Assembly: GCF_003013715.1 (NCBI RefSeq)
Contig: NC_072818.1
Location: 372,001-436,000 of the forward strand
From: Candidozyma auris
Taxonomy: Eukaryota; Ascomycota; Pichiomycetes; Serinales; Metschnikowiaceae
Reading direction: 5' to 3'
Length of the DNA stretch: 64,000 nt
The notes beneath the pieces are model-generated. The model was not told where the DNA came from, did no database searches, and worked only from the letters and a program-made list of their open reading frames with translations. The position numbers and the translations under genes were made by a program. Shown here piece after piece: positions 19,356-29,318 of the stretch. How positions within the stretch are numbered: the stretch's first letter is position 1; each line of letters begins with the position of its first letter.

Positions 19356-20634
19356 TGGAGGAAAAGATCTGGATTCGGTGGTGGTGTCTGGGTCGTGTTC
19401 TTGGGTGTGAGTAGCTGAAAAATTGAGTACTAGATGGTGAGAGTCTCGCACGACCTTTCCAACCGTTGTTGATGTACACTACAATTCCCGAAAAAAAATT
19501 GCCTATTCTCTGATTAGGGATTGATCTACTTGAAAGAGAAGAGTTTTAACAATCGTTATGGATATGCATGGGTAACTCGGACAAACGGACCACTCCGCAT
19601 CTTCTGCTCCCCATCCATCAGACGTGAACAACAGCGTAAACTATGCCAGTACGTTAACCTGATATGAAGATATACGGAAGAACGCTAAAAAAAACCAGAA
19701 AAAAAATACGCTTTTGCGTTAAGAATATACCAAAAGAAGTTCATCGAGGAACCTAGAGACAGATGAAATGTTTCTAGCAAGAATAAATTTCGCTTCAAGA
19801 CTGCTATGACTGCTCAAGTTGTTATTATTAGATTATCTTGAGTCACAAGAAAGCCTGAAAGGACTACAGTCTACGCAAAATTATGAGCTGTGCTTTGGAA
19901 CGGCCCTAGTACCCTTCTTAAGATTAGCTAGGAACATGCATGAAAACTATACACGAAAAACACTAATGCTTCAATTCGGGTCTCTAAGTGGAAAGGTCTC
20001 GACGAAGAGACAGAGTGATACTTAGACAATCACGGCTATACACGAAATTTGTGATGAATTGTTGATCTACGTACAACTATCGCACCTCATGGGGACCACT
20101 TTTTCCTAGTGCTCTCTACAGTACATTATGCCTGACAGAATTTTGCAGCCATTAATTCTACACCAAAGCATGGCTTTATGGGTGTCTAGAGAAAGCTGAT
20201 GTTTAGTACTGACATCTAACTGATAATCTGAGAAAGTTCATGCCAGTTTGAACGGTTGATGGCCAGTAAAAGATATATTATCTAATGCGACGCACTATTG
20301 TACAAAGACCTGCTTGGACATAGTCACTCATTTCCCTCGGCGACAAGTGTCTGGAAGGGTCTACGCTGGTACAAATAAGATTTTATTGAGGTAGATTTCC
20401 ACGCTTGTTTACCAACTACCCACCCAAATCCCGTCCTTCAAGTTTTACTTGTGAGGCATCGACATCAACGGTCGTAGTATCAACACTCTAGATCGTTGAT
20501 CTGTTAAACAAAAAGAGATATCACTCTTGTTTACCAGAACTCTTGCCTGGTAACCCCAACCTGTGTCACAAGTCAAGGAACTACTCGTTCTTGACTACCT
20601 TTCGACACAAGTCTCAACCCCTTCACCAACGAGT
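19356..20634. other. intergenic region between MRPL35 and the 1028-residue orphan
   Basis: About 1.3 kb of AT-rich divergent promoter space. No open frame with an ATG and protein-like composition was found; 19819-20025 is open for 68 codons only. I see no tRNA or repeat. Confidence 0.55.
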
Positions 20635-23600
20635 ATGACGCCTTGCTCTTGGAAACAGCACTTTGGAGCTCCTCCAGGCCTCTCGCAATCGTTCGACAAG
20701 AGGCCTGTCGAGTATGAGATTGGCCCCGACGAGGGCAGGGTAGTACCTGGCATTGACAGGCCCTGTGTTCTCTTCGACAGTCCTTCCAAGTTTGAGCACT
20801 TTAAAGCTAATTGGAAGCCCATGGATGATGGTCCGCGCTTGGGGATTCTAGGCTTCGTAGTAAAGCTAACCTACGACTGTGTCAAATACTACAGCGGGCC
20901 TCACGAGCTCCTCGTGGACCTTAAGTGGCACAAGCACTTCTACAAGCCGCCCCATGTGACCCACTACATGCCCGAGTTGTTCAATCCTCTTGAACCGCTC
21001 CCTGATTGCCCGTTTGGCCATGCTCAAGTCAACCAAATGTTCTTTCGGAAATGGTATCAGAACGCTGCACTCCACCACGACTTAGCTGCTCAGCAACGAG
21101 CACAAGAGCAGGAGTATTTGAGGGCACAACGAGCCCAGTACGAGGCTGCATGTCATGAGGCCGAGAGGAAAGAAGCTGAGAGGAGAGAAGCCGAGAAGAG
21201 AGAAGCTGAGAGGAGAGAAGCCGAGAGGAGAGAAGCTGAGAGGAGACTAGCTGAGAGGCGAGAAGCTGAGGACGATCAGCGTTTAGGCAACGTTGGCGCT
21301 GAGATCGCCGCCAACGACGATGACGATGACGATGATGACGACTATGATGACGATGATGGCAGCGACAGCGAGTTGACCGACCTCGATCTCGACGAAGGAG
21401 AGATGGCAGAGTTCGACCATGACTTCGACTCCTTCATAAGGCAAGACTCCTTCCTGAGCAAATTGAAGGCATTCGCTCACGACGAAGAGGCGATCGACTT
21501 CGACGATTCGTTTGGAGGGCTTGTCGACGACGAAGACTACGCTGAGCTCAAATCTCTACCATCCGCTAGCATGCTCGATAGCTGCTCGCTTTGTCTCGGT
21601 CCCATGGACTTTGAGAAACTCGAGCTCTTGGAGTCGAAAACCACGAGCTCTTTGAGGGTCGGGCAGTTGTCGAGGTGTCACTACTTCAGAAGGCTCTTCG
21701 AGCTTTTCAAGTGTGTTCTCCAGCACTTGAAGGAGAAGGACTACCTTATGGCGCTTGCGGCTGTGTCGACGAGGTCGGCTATGATCACACCATTGATTAC
21801 CTCGGTGGTGATCGCTGGACCTCTTGGATTGGAGGAGGTAATCAAGGACATCGTGCCTTTGCCGAGCGACCAATCTCAACCGAATGTCTGCTTGGAGGAA
21901 GTAGTCAGCAACTTAGATTTGAGGGATCTCTCTAAGTACATTGCCCGCTACGTGAAGGAGAGGGGCCGTTGTGGCAGCGCTTCGTCGCTCGTTGACAGTG
22001 ATAACACGGTGGTTTTGGTTCCCGGTGTCGCTATCAGAAAGAGGCTCGTGGAGCATGCGACATCACCAAACGACTTTTGTGTTGACGACGACGATGACGA
22101 TGACGGCGACAGTGACGACGATGACGACTGGTCCGACGATGATTGGTTTGATGAGGAGATCTACAATAATGGCAGTCAAGCGACGACTCCCTTGGATGTC
22201 AAGGAGGAGTCCAAGCCTGATGCCACATTGTCTGACTTGTTGCTGCTCTTGAAGCCCCTTCTTCTTGCAGCCCAACTACGTTCCTCAGAGGCAGCGAAGC
22301 CCACAAACAATATGCTGGACTTCGAACCTCTTGGCTGGAACGACGACGACTTCGGCGACGACGACGATTACGCCTCGGAAAGTTCCCATCCTGCTGCAAA
22401 CGATGGCGACGAGGAGTGTGAACAGGATGTTGAAGATACTATTTCTGACTCTTCTGAGAGCAATAACGAGACTGACTGTGAGGTCTTTACCCCCAATGTT
22501 GCCACAGAATTGAGTCCTTCAAAGATTGACATATCTTCACAGGCGCCCTTGGAGGCAGACACCGAGAGCTGGGACGACGACGACTGGGACGACGATAGGC
22601 TTGCTGCCGACACAGTGACAACCCCAAAGAGTGATGTTTTTTGCGAGAATAACATCAAGATCGAGGACACGCCTGAAGAGACCTGGGAGACATCTAAGAG
22701 GCAAAAAGTTCCCGAGGCGACTAAGGCGGCGCCCTCTCATCCCCAGGGCAATGGTCACTTTAGCAGCAAGACCCCTTCTAAGTCGAAATTGAGAAGACAG
22801 AGGAGATCAAGGGCCGCTGCAAGGAAGCAGCAGAAGAGCACACGGCCTTTTGCGACCTCAACAACTGTAGGCCTGCCACAGCTGGTTGAAGGCAGTCCAA
22901 CCCCCGCCGATAACTGCGCTGATGGTGGGCCCCAAGAGTATGGTGGTCTGGAAGTCTTCACAAGGACGAGTGACACGGATGATCAACACGGTGATGATGA
23001 TGAGGAGAAGGCGAGAGAGCGGGAGGAAAAGAAGGAAGAGGAGGTGAAAAACGAAGGAGAGACATTGGGGTGCTGTAAGGAGTACCACGGCGATGACGGC
23101 GACGGCGATGGCGAAGAGCAATGCCAACAGGACAACGGCGACGGTAACGATGACGGTAATGAAGAAGTGGAGCATGAACATGACGGCGATGAAAGTGACA
23201 CTGAAGTCGATGAGGAATACTATAACGACAACAACTACAACAACGGCGGCGACGGCGAGTTCGAAGAAGAAGAAACGGTCGATACAGACAAAACCACCAC
23301 CACCACCATAACTACAACAACTACAACCACAACATCTACAACGACAACAACAACCAAAACCAAAACCACAACCACAACAACTACCACCGAAATTGCAACA
23401 ACTACAACCGAAACTGCAACTACGGTCACAACGTCTACCACGTCGACCACCACTAAAACGACGAAGACCACAACAACAACCTCCTCGAAATCGCAGACTA
23501 AAGCATCATCGACAAATGCAACGAACTGCTCCGCCAGCCCGAAAGCGCTGCGCCAGAGAGATCCTTCGAAACTTTTGAGAGGCCAAAAGCAGACGAGATC

Positions 23601-23721
23601 TCCTAGGCCACATATTGCTGTCGATGCAACCTTCCCATGCCAGTGCGGAGAATGGACCCCAAGGCTGAAAGAAGTGAACGAGTCCACCCCCACCACTTTC
23701 CAGTGTTTGTTTATCGCCTGA
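20635..23721 (+). CDS. large low-complexity acidic orphan protein
   Basis: I do not recognise this 1028-residue protein. The open frame begins at a GTG (20563); the first ATG is 20635. A structured-looking N-terminal domain (about residues 20-165) has many aromatics and Cys/His, including LKWHKHFYKPPHVTHYMPELF and FRKWYQNAALHHDL. A charged repeat of EAERR/EAEKR units follows at about 176-212 (likely single helix), then poly-Asp at about 226-243. A second foldable region (about 310-480) carries CSLCLGPM and helical Leu-rich segments. Three acidic-aromatic clusters of the type W-x-DDD-W/F occur at about 494-507, 566-579 and 645-655. A basic patch lies near 725-745. Then come Asp/Glu/Gly-rich sequence and ~65 residues of near-pure Thr (886-952), with a Cys-containing C-terminal tail. 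Nuclear or scaffold roles are possible, but no function is supported. Confidence 0.7.
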   Translation: MTPCSWKQHFGAPPGLSQSFDKRPVEYEIGPDEGRVVPGIDRPCVLFDSPSKFEHFKANWKPMDDGPRLGILGFVVKLTYDCVKYYSGPHELLVDLKWHKHFYKPPHVTHYMPELFNPLEPLPDCPFGHAQVNQMFFRKWYQNAALHHDLAAQQRAQEQEYLRAQRAQYEAACHEAERKEAERREAEKREAERREAERREAERRLAERREAEDDQRLGNVGAEIAANDDDDDDDDDYDDDDGSDSELTDLDLDEGEMAEFDHDFDSFIRQDSFLSKLKAFAHDEEAIDFDDSFGGLVDDEDYAELKSLPSASMLDSCSLCLGPMDFEKLELLESKTTSSLRVGQLSRCHYFRRLFELFKCVLQHLKEKDYLMALAAVSTRSAMITPLITSVVIAGPLGLEEVIKDIVPLPSDQSQPNVCLEEVVSNLDLRDLSKYIARYVKERGRCGSASSLVDSDNTVVLVPGVAIRKRLVEHATSPNDFCVDDDDDDDGDSDDDDDWSDDDWFDEEIYNNGSQATTPLDVKEESKPDATLSDLLLLLKPLLLAAQLRSSEAAKPTNNMLDFEPLGWNDDDFGDDDDYASESSHPAANDGDEECEQDVEDTISDSSESNNETDCEVFTPNVATELSPSKIDISSQAPLEADTESWDDDDWDDDRLAADTVTTPKSDVFCENNIKIEDTPEETWETSKRQKVPEATKAAPSHPQGNGHFSSKTPSKSKLRRQRRSRAAARKQQKSTRPFATSTTVGLPQLVEGSPTPADNCADGGPQEYGGLEVFTRTSDTDDQHGDDDEEKAREREEKKEEEVKNEGETLGCCKEYHGDDGDGDGEEQCQQDNGDGNDDGNEEVEHEHDGDESDTEVDEEYYNDNNYNNGGDGEFEEEETVDTDKTTTTTITTTTTTTTSTTTTTTKTKTTTTTTTTEIATTTTETATTVTTSTTSTTTKTTKTTTTTSSKSQTKASSTNATNCSASPKALRQRDPSKLLRGQKQTRSPRPHIAVDATFPCQCGEWTPRLKEVNESTPTTFQCLFIA
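21160..21270 (+). repeat. tandem repeat encoding EAERR units
   Basis: Repeats of about 21 bp (GCCGAGAGGAGAGAAGCTGAG type) encode alternating Glu-Ala-Glu-Arg-Arg. The codons alternate GCC/GCT and GAG/GAA with little divergence, suggesting recent slippage. Confidence 0.85.
23290..23490 (+). repeat. ACA/ACC-rich low-complexity tract encoding poly-Thr
   Basis: About 200 bp of interrupted ACA/ACC/ACT codons encode a Thr-rich tract in the 1028-residue orphan. It forms a near-microsatellite and gives spurious long Val-rich frames on the opposite strand. Confidence 0.85.
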
Positions 23722-25431
23722 GTCATGCGAGTCCAACCACCAAAGACAAACGAAGAAATGATGAAAGAAGTTTATGAAAAGAAATACATATGTGAATTGC
23801 TATAAACTTCAATACTGGCTGTGTACAGAGAGCGCTGTAGACCTTGTAGTAAGTTGAGCAGTGGTACCAGGCACACGGGAACATCCGGGCACGAGCAGTC
23901 AGTATAGATCTACCATTGCTGCCCTCCAACTGTGCCCATTCACGAACGAGCCATAAATTGCTTTCTGGCCTCTGCTGACTGCTGGAGAGTGGTCCGTTTT
24001 GCAGCCACTCGACCATGCGTACCTCTCTCATAGGCAATTCGCACCCATGAAATGTCCAAGCAATACCGTAGGTGCCATCACTAATGGAACCTATGAACTG
24101 AAGAATATTATGAACCGAGCAATTTCATGACCAAAAAAAGATCTTCTCAATGCAAATCCAAAGTGTCAAGTGTCAATTCCCCTTCTCCCCCACCCGTCAC
24201 TATTGCTGCTCAACAACTATCACCGGTGTCTGGAGCTGCCACTGCGAGGCCACGGCGCCAGCGTTGATCGCGGGAAAAAGTCCTGGGGCTACTGGGTTCT
24301 CTGGGTCCATGATTTCAAGCAACAAAGAGCACAACCGAAAAATCCCCTCCGCCATGCGACGGGGCCTCCAGCCGTTTTATACTTGACACCTCCAAAGGCA
24401 CCTTTTCACTGCAAGGAAGAAATGCCGGGCGCCGCTGCAGTACAATCGGGGCCTGAGGGTTTGCACGTTTCGCCTTTTGCAACCGGCGCTAGCGCCCGCG
24501 CTGGCGCACTGACTCCTCTGGCGCCGTAACCGGGACCGCTGCCAGTCCCAGTCCCAGTCCCATTCCCAGCAGCGCCAGCAGAGCATGAAGGTTTAAATTT
24601 GTCATGACTTCGAATCAACAATGGATAACTGAGAACTTTGATGAAGAAAACGAAAAATATCTCACATCACGTAATTGAAGTGAATTTCGTACTGGCTTCT
24701 GAAATACGTTGCGTGGTGAAGATGGGTGGTGGTGATGGGAGCCTCGTAATTGCCCTGGCGGTGGGGCCGGCGGCAGCCACTGGGGCCTGAGCGCTCGCGT
24801 GGGCTCTCTGTTAGCAGCAGCGAAGCGTTATCAGTGCGGCGTTTTGTGCGGCAGGATGGGAGCCGGCAGTGGGTGGGCGGAACCCGAGAGCACTTTTGCC
24901 TGTCGCACTGGATAAGTGCCTGATGCCGAGGTGGAGGACGAGGCAACGAATTTGGGGGTTCCAAAGGGCAATGGATTTGGGGATCCGGCGCCGGCGGTGG
25001 AGCTTGTGACATTGTTAGCTTTGTATTGTTGTTGTTTGAAATCAATACACTATTTACAGAACATAATGTACAGACGTAGTGTGGACATGGCAGAGATGGG
25101 GTATCGTTGGGAGCGAAACGGGTCGCCTATTCCGCCTCTTGCGATGCCGAAGTACACACTGATGGATTTCATTTTTGCGTTAGAACAGCGAATTGACTGC
25201 AGGCTGCAGAAAATGCTCTTTTGGTTTCTTCATTAACGTATTGAAGTGGGAGCCGACATAAGGGCAGACCCAAGATGCAAAAGTGAAGCCTGTGTCACAA
25301 GCGCTAGAAGAGCATTCCTGAGCTTCACATCACCATGCTGTAGTCCTTTTAGTTTTTTGAACTTGTCGCTTGTTAACTTTCTACCTCCTTGTTATTGGTT
25401 TAAAATCTCTTCTTGTCACTAGCTACCCTCC
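23722..25431. other. intergenic region with a GC-rich central part
   Basis: About 1.7 kb between convergent genes (orphan on plus, bZIP on minus). The part from about 24220 to 25010 is visibly richer in G+C than the other gaps and includes short CCCAGT/CCCAGC repeats near 24542-24580. Several frames are open there on both strands, including an ATG-started 116-codon frame on the minus strand (25012 to 24662), but none resembles a known protein. Coding status is undecided. Confidence 0.4.
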
Positions 25432-26040
25432 TCAATCCTTGTGGTCATTGTTCATATTATGCGTCAACTTCAACAACTCGCTCTGAAGTGCCATCGTGTA
25501 GTCCCTAAGCTCTCTGTTTTCCCGTTGTAGATCCTCCACCTTCTTGTGCAACTCCAGCATCTCGGCCACTCGTGCCTCCAACTCCTTCACGTACTTCTCT
25601 CGACGCTGCCTGAAAGCTCGCTGAGCGTTTCTGTTCTGCACTGCTCTTTTCGTCGTAGATACCTTCCTCGTCGTGCCCATTAGCGCATCTTCCACAGAGT
25701 TGCTTCTGCCAGGAGCTTGCTCTAACCCTGGACTATCCAGAAGGGCAGCAGGAGTCGAATGCACCGTGCTTTTCGGAACAGAAGTCGCTTGTGGCGTTGG
25801 AAGCTGATTTGCTGGAGGCAGAATATGCGCTTGGGAGGAACTAGGAGGAACTGACTGCGCTGCGTGTGGTATTGGCGGCGGTTGGTGTTGTTGCTGGGGA
25901 GAGGTGCCCGCTGATCTTGCTTGGGGAGTAGTTGGCTGGTGAACAACGAAGTCCAGCTCAGAGGGCCTGAAATTGTGTTCATTGGCACCAGGACGGAAGG
26001 AGGTCTCGATTTCGTCTGGTTTCCAGTACGGGGGGTTCAT
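25432..26040 (-). CDS. small AP-1-like bZIP transcription factor
   Basis: This 202-residue protein has a basic region RAVQNRNAQRAFRQRREKY at about residues 130-150, matching the fungal AP-1 (Yap/Pap1) signature NxxAQxxFR. A leucine zipper follows with heptads in LEARVAEMLELHKKVEDL and onward to about 195. The N-terminal half is disordered and rich in Pro, Gln and Ser. No cysteine is present, so the redox-sensing Cys-rich domains of Yap1 are absent and it is not the oxidative-stress Yap1 orthologue. It is more like the short bZIP factors (Yap3/Fcr3/KapC types). The ATG at 26040 begins MNPPYWKPDEI. The long 5' flank (about 950 bp) could hold complex control. Confidence 0.85.
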   Translation of the reverse strand: MNPPYWKPDEIETSFRPGANEHNFRPSELDFVVHQPTTPQARSAGTSPQQQHQPPPIPHAAQSVPPSSSQAHILPPANQLPTPQATSVPKSTVHSTPAALLDSPGLEQAPGRSNSVEDALMGTTRKVSTTKRAVQNRNAQRAFRQRREKYVKELEARVAEMLELHKKVEDLQRENRELRDYTMALQSELLKLTHNMNNDHKD

Positions 26041-26996
26041 TTCGGAGGAGAAGTTGGTGGTTGCAAAAAAGTGCTTGACCTACTTAGTGTTTATGTAAGA
26101 CAGGAACGAATCTGACAAAGCAAGTGGGACGCCATCGAGGGCCCACAGTCTTTTGGGTTGCGCACGTCCTTGGTTCACTCAGCCGTCAGAGGTCTGGAAA
26201 CGAAACAATAGAATAAAGAAAAGAAAAGAATTAAAAGAAAAATAGTCAACTTCTAAGGATATGCGCTAGAAAAAATCATTGAGCTTTCATCTGAAATGCA
26301 CCTCGATTTCCTATCAAATGATTTCCTGCTGACCGTTGTTTCCCATAACCACCATCACGAGGGAAGGACATTCGCAGCCATTTCTGTTACACTACCGACC
26401 TGCAGACAATGCTACAGGCACCCACCACCAATGGCTGCAACAGATGATAGACTGCGCTCAGCTGATAGTCTGAGTGAGAAGAAAGTAGCGTAGAAGGCGA
26501 AAGCCAGTATCAGACTATTGAAGCGAGCTATAGAGATTGAAAAAATATTAGTATAAGTCATTTATCCAATATCCTGAACTTGTATTGTTGTACGAATTCT
26601 AAAAAAGCGTGAAAAGAAGATGCGCAGCGACATGCCTGAACCCTGCAAGGCTCCCATAACCACAATATCCTGGGGTGGTGGTTTTGTACCCGATATGTCA
26701 AAACCCGGATGATATAAAGGGAGATGGGGTAATCCAAAAAGCTCCAACTACTTTCTTTTGTTTTTTTTTTTATCTTCTATAACAAAATTTTCTTCGGTTT
26801 TCCTGCGGCTATCTCGTAAGGTTCCATTCCGACTTTATACTGCCGTAATTTTCCTGTCCTGTCTTACCACCTCGTTCCAGGCCTTGGCTGAGAGTATATA
26901 AAACAGCGAGATCCTGGCAAGTAAAGGAAAGGAAAAACAAGAGAATTTTTTTTGAACGTTTCCTTCAAGTCTCTCGAGACTACCCAACTTCTCCTG
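26041..26996. promoter_or_regulatory. divergent promoter region of the bZIP gene and the Gln-rich orphan
   Basis: About 950 bp between two divergently transcribed genes. A TATATAAA box at 26895-26902 lies about 95 bp upstream of the plus-strand ATG at 26997. T-rich runs occur near 26757-26772. No coding gene is seen. Confidence 0.5.
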
Positions 26997-28730
26997 ATGA
27001 ACTCAGTACTCGAATTCTCCTCAGCTGGGGAAAGACGACAGTCTTCCTTCTTCCCCAGCACTGGAAACGGTGCTCAAGCTCACTTTGATGTGTTTCTGTC
27101 GCCAAATAGCCACAATGTTTTCGAGAATGCGGACAACTATTTCGAAAACGAAAAGTACCACGCTGGGCTCCAGCTGCCTCGGAATTTTTCCTTTGACAGC
27201 GTCTTCGGCGCTTCAATTGCGCCCCATAGCGGCGCTCCCGGATTGTTTGACCATCACGGTGAAACGGGCCGTGCTGCTCCGTCGATCTTGTCGCCAGACG
27301 TGAAAATGTCGTCCAATTTGCTTGACACTCCTTTCCACGACTCGTTCACGGCACCCTTCTCAACTACAGTAACGCCCAGATCGTCAGTTGCACCGAAAGA
27401 GTTGCCTGATGCTTTAAACCTTCGCAACAGGGACTTCATTCGTGAGCACTTTAGTAGAGACCAGGTGAACAGAGAATATACTTTCAGGGACCCCAGTCCT
27501 CTTGGAGGACGCTCGTCGTTTTCTCTGGCTGGGTCTTTGGGCCTGATGGACGTGAACAAGCTCAATCAGCTGATGCACAGCTTGTACTTGGGAGACCTCT
27601 TTAAAGACTCAGCGGATCCAGTCGTTCCAAAGAGATCGTCAATCTGGGGGTCTGCTGGAAGCCGAATCTTGCCTCAGAATCAGCAGACCCAAATTTATCT
27701 GCAACAGGCAAGCACCTACCCGAACACACAGCTCCAAAACCAACAACACAACAACCAACAACATCACCAGTTTCAAAAGCAGCAGCAGCAGACTCAGCCA
27801 TACTTGAATCAGCAATATCATACTCCGAGCTTTCTAAACGAGGGCTACCAAAACCAAGGTCACCAGATTCTCCTGAACCAACGTACTCAAAGCTTTCAGA
27901 GCCATCAAGGACAGCAGATTCCCAATAATTTGCAGAACTACGGCCATAGGCAAAGCTTCGGCAACTTCAATGGCAACTTCAATAGCAACTTCAATAGCAA
28001 CGTTAATGTGAGCCCACCAATGTCTTTGGAGTCCATACATGCTGTGCCACCGACTTCAAGACAGAGGCACCCTTCGTACAAGTTGCCCCCTACGATGCCA
28101 GAGTATCTGGTGCCTGCTGTGTCTGCAGTAGACAGATCGAAGCGCAATTTCTATTCAGAGAAGCTTCACACTCCTACTTTTGTTCCGACAGATCACAAAC
28201 CACAGTCTTTGACGAACGCTGAACATCCAGTTGAACAAGCAGAGAAGCGCCCTGCAAGCAGAAAGCCTCTGGAAAGCTCGGTGAAGAATACGAACAAAAG
28301 AAAAAAACCAACGTTATCGGCAGAGATCGTCGTGAACTTCGGAAACCTTGAGAAGCAGCCCTTGTCCGCCATTCCTGAGGTGAGCTTAAGCCGCAACAAT
28401 TGCTTGGGCAAGGAGTGTAGTAGGTATATTCTTGAAAGTTGCTCCCTTAAGGACTATCCTGAGGACTTCTGCTCTACATTCTACAAGAGAAACAAGCACG
28501 GTTACATGTTCATCCGGGAGCTGTCGAACTCGCTTAAGGTGAACAACAGCGGGCCCAAATCGTGGGTGACGATCAAGGTGAAGTTGGGAGCTTCAGAGCA
28601 ACAAAAGTTGAAGGTGGATGTGAAAAGACTCCCTGTGTGGAAACCCATTAACCTCAACCAGCCCAACACTCTGAGAAAGGCAATCAAGAGACGCAAGCCG
28701 CTCAAGAAACCAATGAACCGCAGGCGGTGA
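26997..28730 (+). CDS. Gln/Asn-rich orphan with a basic conserved-looking C-terminal domain
   Basis: I do not recognise this 577-residue protein. The frame opens at a TTG (26952); the first ATG is 26997, about 95 bp after a TATATAAA box. The N-terminal half is Ser/Pro/Phe-rich and disordered. A Gln/Asn-rich, prion-like stretch covers about residues 225-345, including short FNGNFNSNFNSN repeats. The last ~140 residues look folded: VNFGNLEKQPLSAIPEVSL, two Cys-rich segments (CLGKECSRYILESCSL; DFCSTFYKRNK), WVTIKVKLG and KRLPVWKPINL, then a very basic end (KAIKRRKPLKKPMNRRR). This layout, with a Q/N-rich arm and a basic C-terminal domain, is common in Candida-clade transcription regulators, but I cannot name the family. 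Function is inference. Confidence 0.75.
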   Translation: MNSVLEFSSAGERRQSSFFPSTGNGAQAHFDVFLSPNSHNVFENADNYFENEKYHAGLQLPRNFSFDSVFGASIAPHSGAPGLFDHHGETGRAAPSILSPDVKMSSNLLDTPFHDSFTAPFSTTVTPRSSVAPKELPDALNLRNRDFIREHFSRDQVNREYTFRDPSPLGGRSSFSLAGSLGLMDVNKLNQLMHSLYLGDLFKDSADPVVPKRSSIWGSAGSRILPQNQQTQIYLQQASTYPNTQLQNQQHNNQQHHQFQKQQQQTQPYLNQQYHTPSFLNEGYQNQGHQILLNQRTQSFQSHQGQQIPNNLQNYGHRQSFGNFNGNFNSNFNSNVNVSPPMSLESIHAVPPTSRQRHPSYKLPPTMPEYLVPAVSAVDRSKRNFYSEKLHTPTFVPTDHKPQSLTNAEHPVEQAEKRPASRKPLESSVKNTNKRKKPTLSAEIVVNFGNLEKQPLSAIPEVSLSRNNCLGKECSRYILESCSLKDYPEDFCSTFYKRNKHGYMFIRELSNSLKVNNSGPKSWVTIKVKLGASEQQKLKVDVKRLPVWKPINLNQPNTLRKAIKRRKPLKKPMNRRR

Positions 28731-29318
28731 AAAAAATAAAAGATGACAATCCCATAAAAACGTTTTATTTGGATAGGATATTTATATAATTTGGCATTTC
28801 AGATACAGGTATAATTATGTTGACATTGTGTGAAGCTATGGTGTAGAGTCAATTAGAGAATATGGTCTAGTGTGAGCCAAAGTTAGCAAGGTCTGTGCAG
28901 AAATGGGTGCAAAAAATCAGAACACGATAACCAGGAAATTTCAGGTAACACACCCGTACCCCACACACGTACCCTCATCCTGATTGTTCACCTTCTATAC
29001 AGAAGATGCATTTCGCACCCAAAGAATTGCCAGCATTCTATTGGCTGTAGAGAGAGTAACGCCAGAGTTTAAAAGAATATGGCGGAGATTTTGAATACTT
29101 TGCACAAGCTAGATTGTTCATTATCATATCAATGCTTTCGTAGGCCCTAATTTTGCGTTTTGCATTTTTTGCATGGGCAATGGGGTGATATCACGTCCCG
29201 GTTTTCCCGTGCCGCGCACGACCATGGTATGATTTTCAAAGCGAACGAAATTACACCTTCACGATATTTCCAAGAGGTTCGCCCCGACACAAACAACTTC
29301 CAGAATCTAAAACGGAAC
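28731..29318. promoter_or_regulatory. COX6 upstream region with a CCAAT box
   Basis: About 590 bp between genes on the same strand. ATTGG (inverse CCAAT) at 29040-29044 lies about 275 bp upstream of COX6 and fits a HAP-complex site, as expected for respiratory genes. ACCCGTACCC-type repeats near 28951-28974 resemble Rap1-like sites weakly. Confidence 0.35.

Noticed and set aside
23235..23726. Long Val-rich frame antisense to the 1028-residue orphan
   Set aside because: It is the complement of the ACA/ACC poly-Thr tract, which has no stops in that phase; a shadow of low-complexity DNA.
24662..25012. Possible 116-codon Pro/Arg-rich gene on the minus strand
   Set aside because: It has an ATG but no family, no promoter evidence and lies in GC-rich DNA where open frames arise easily. 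Kept only as a finding, not a gene call.
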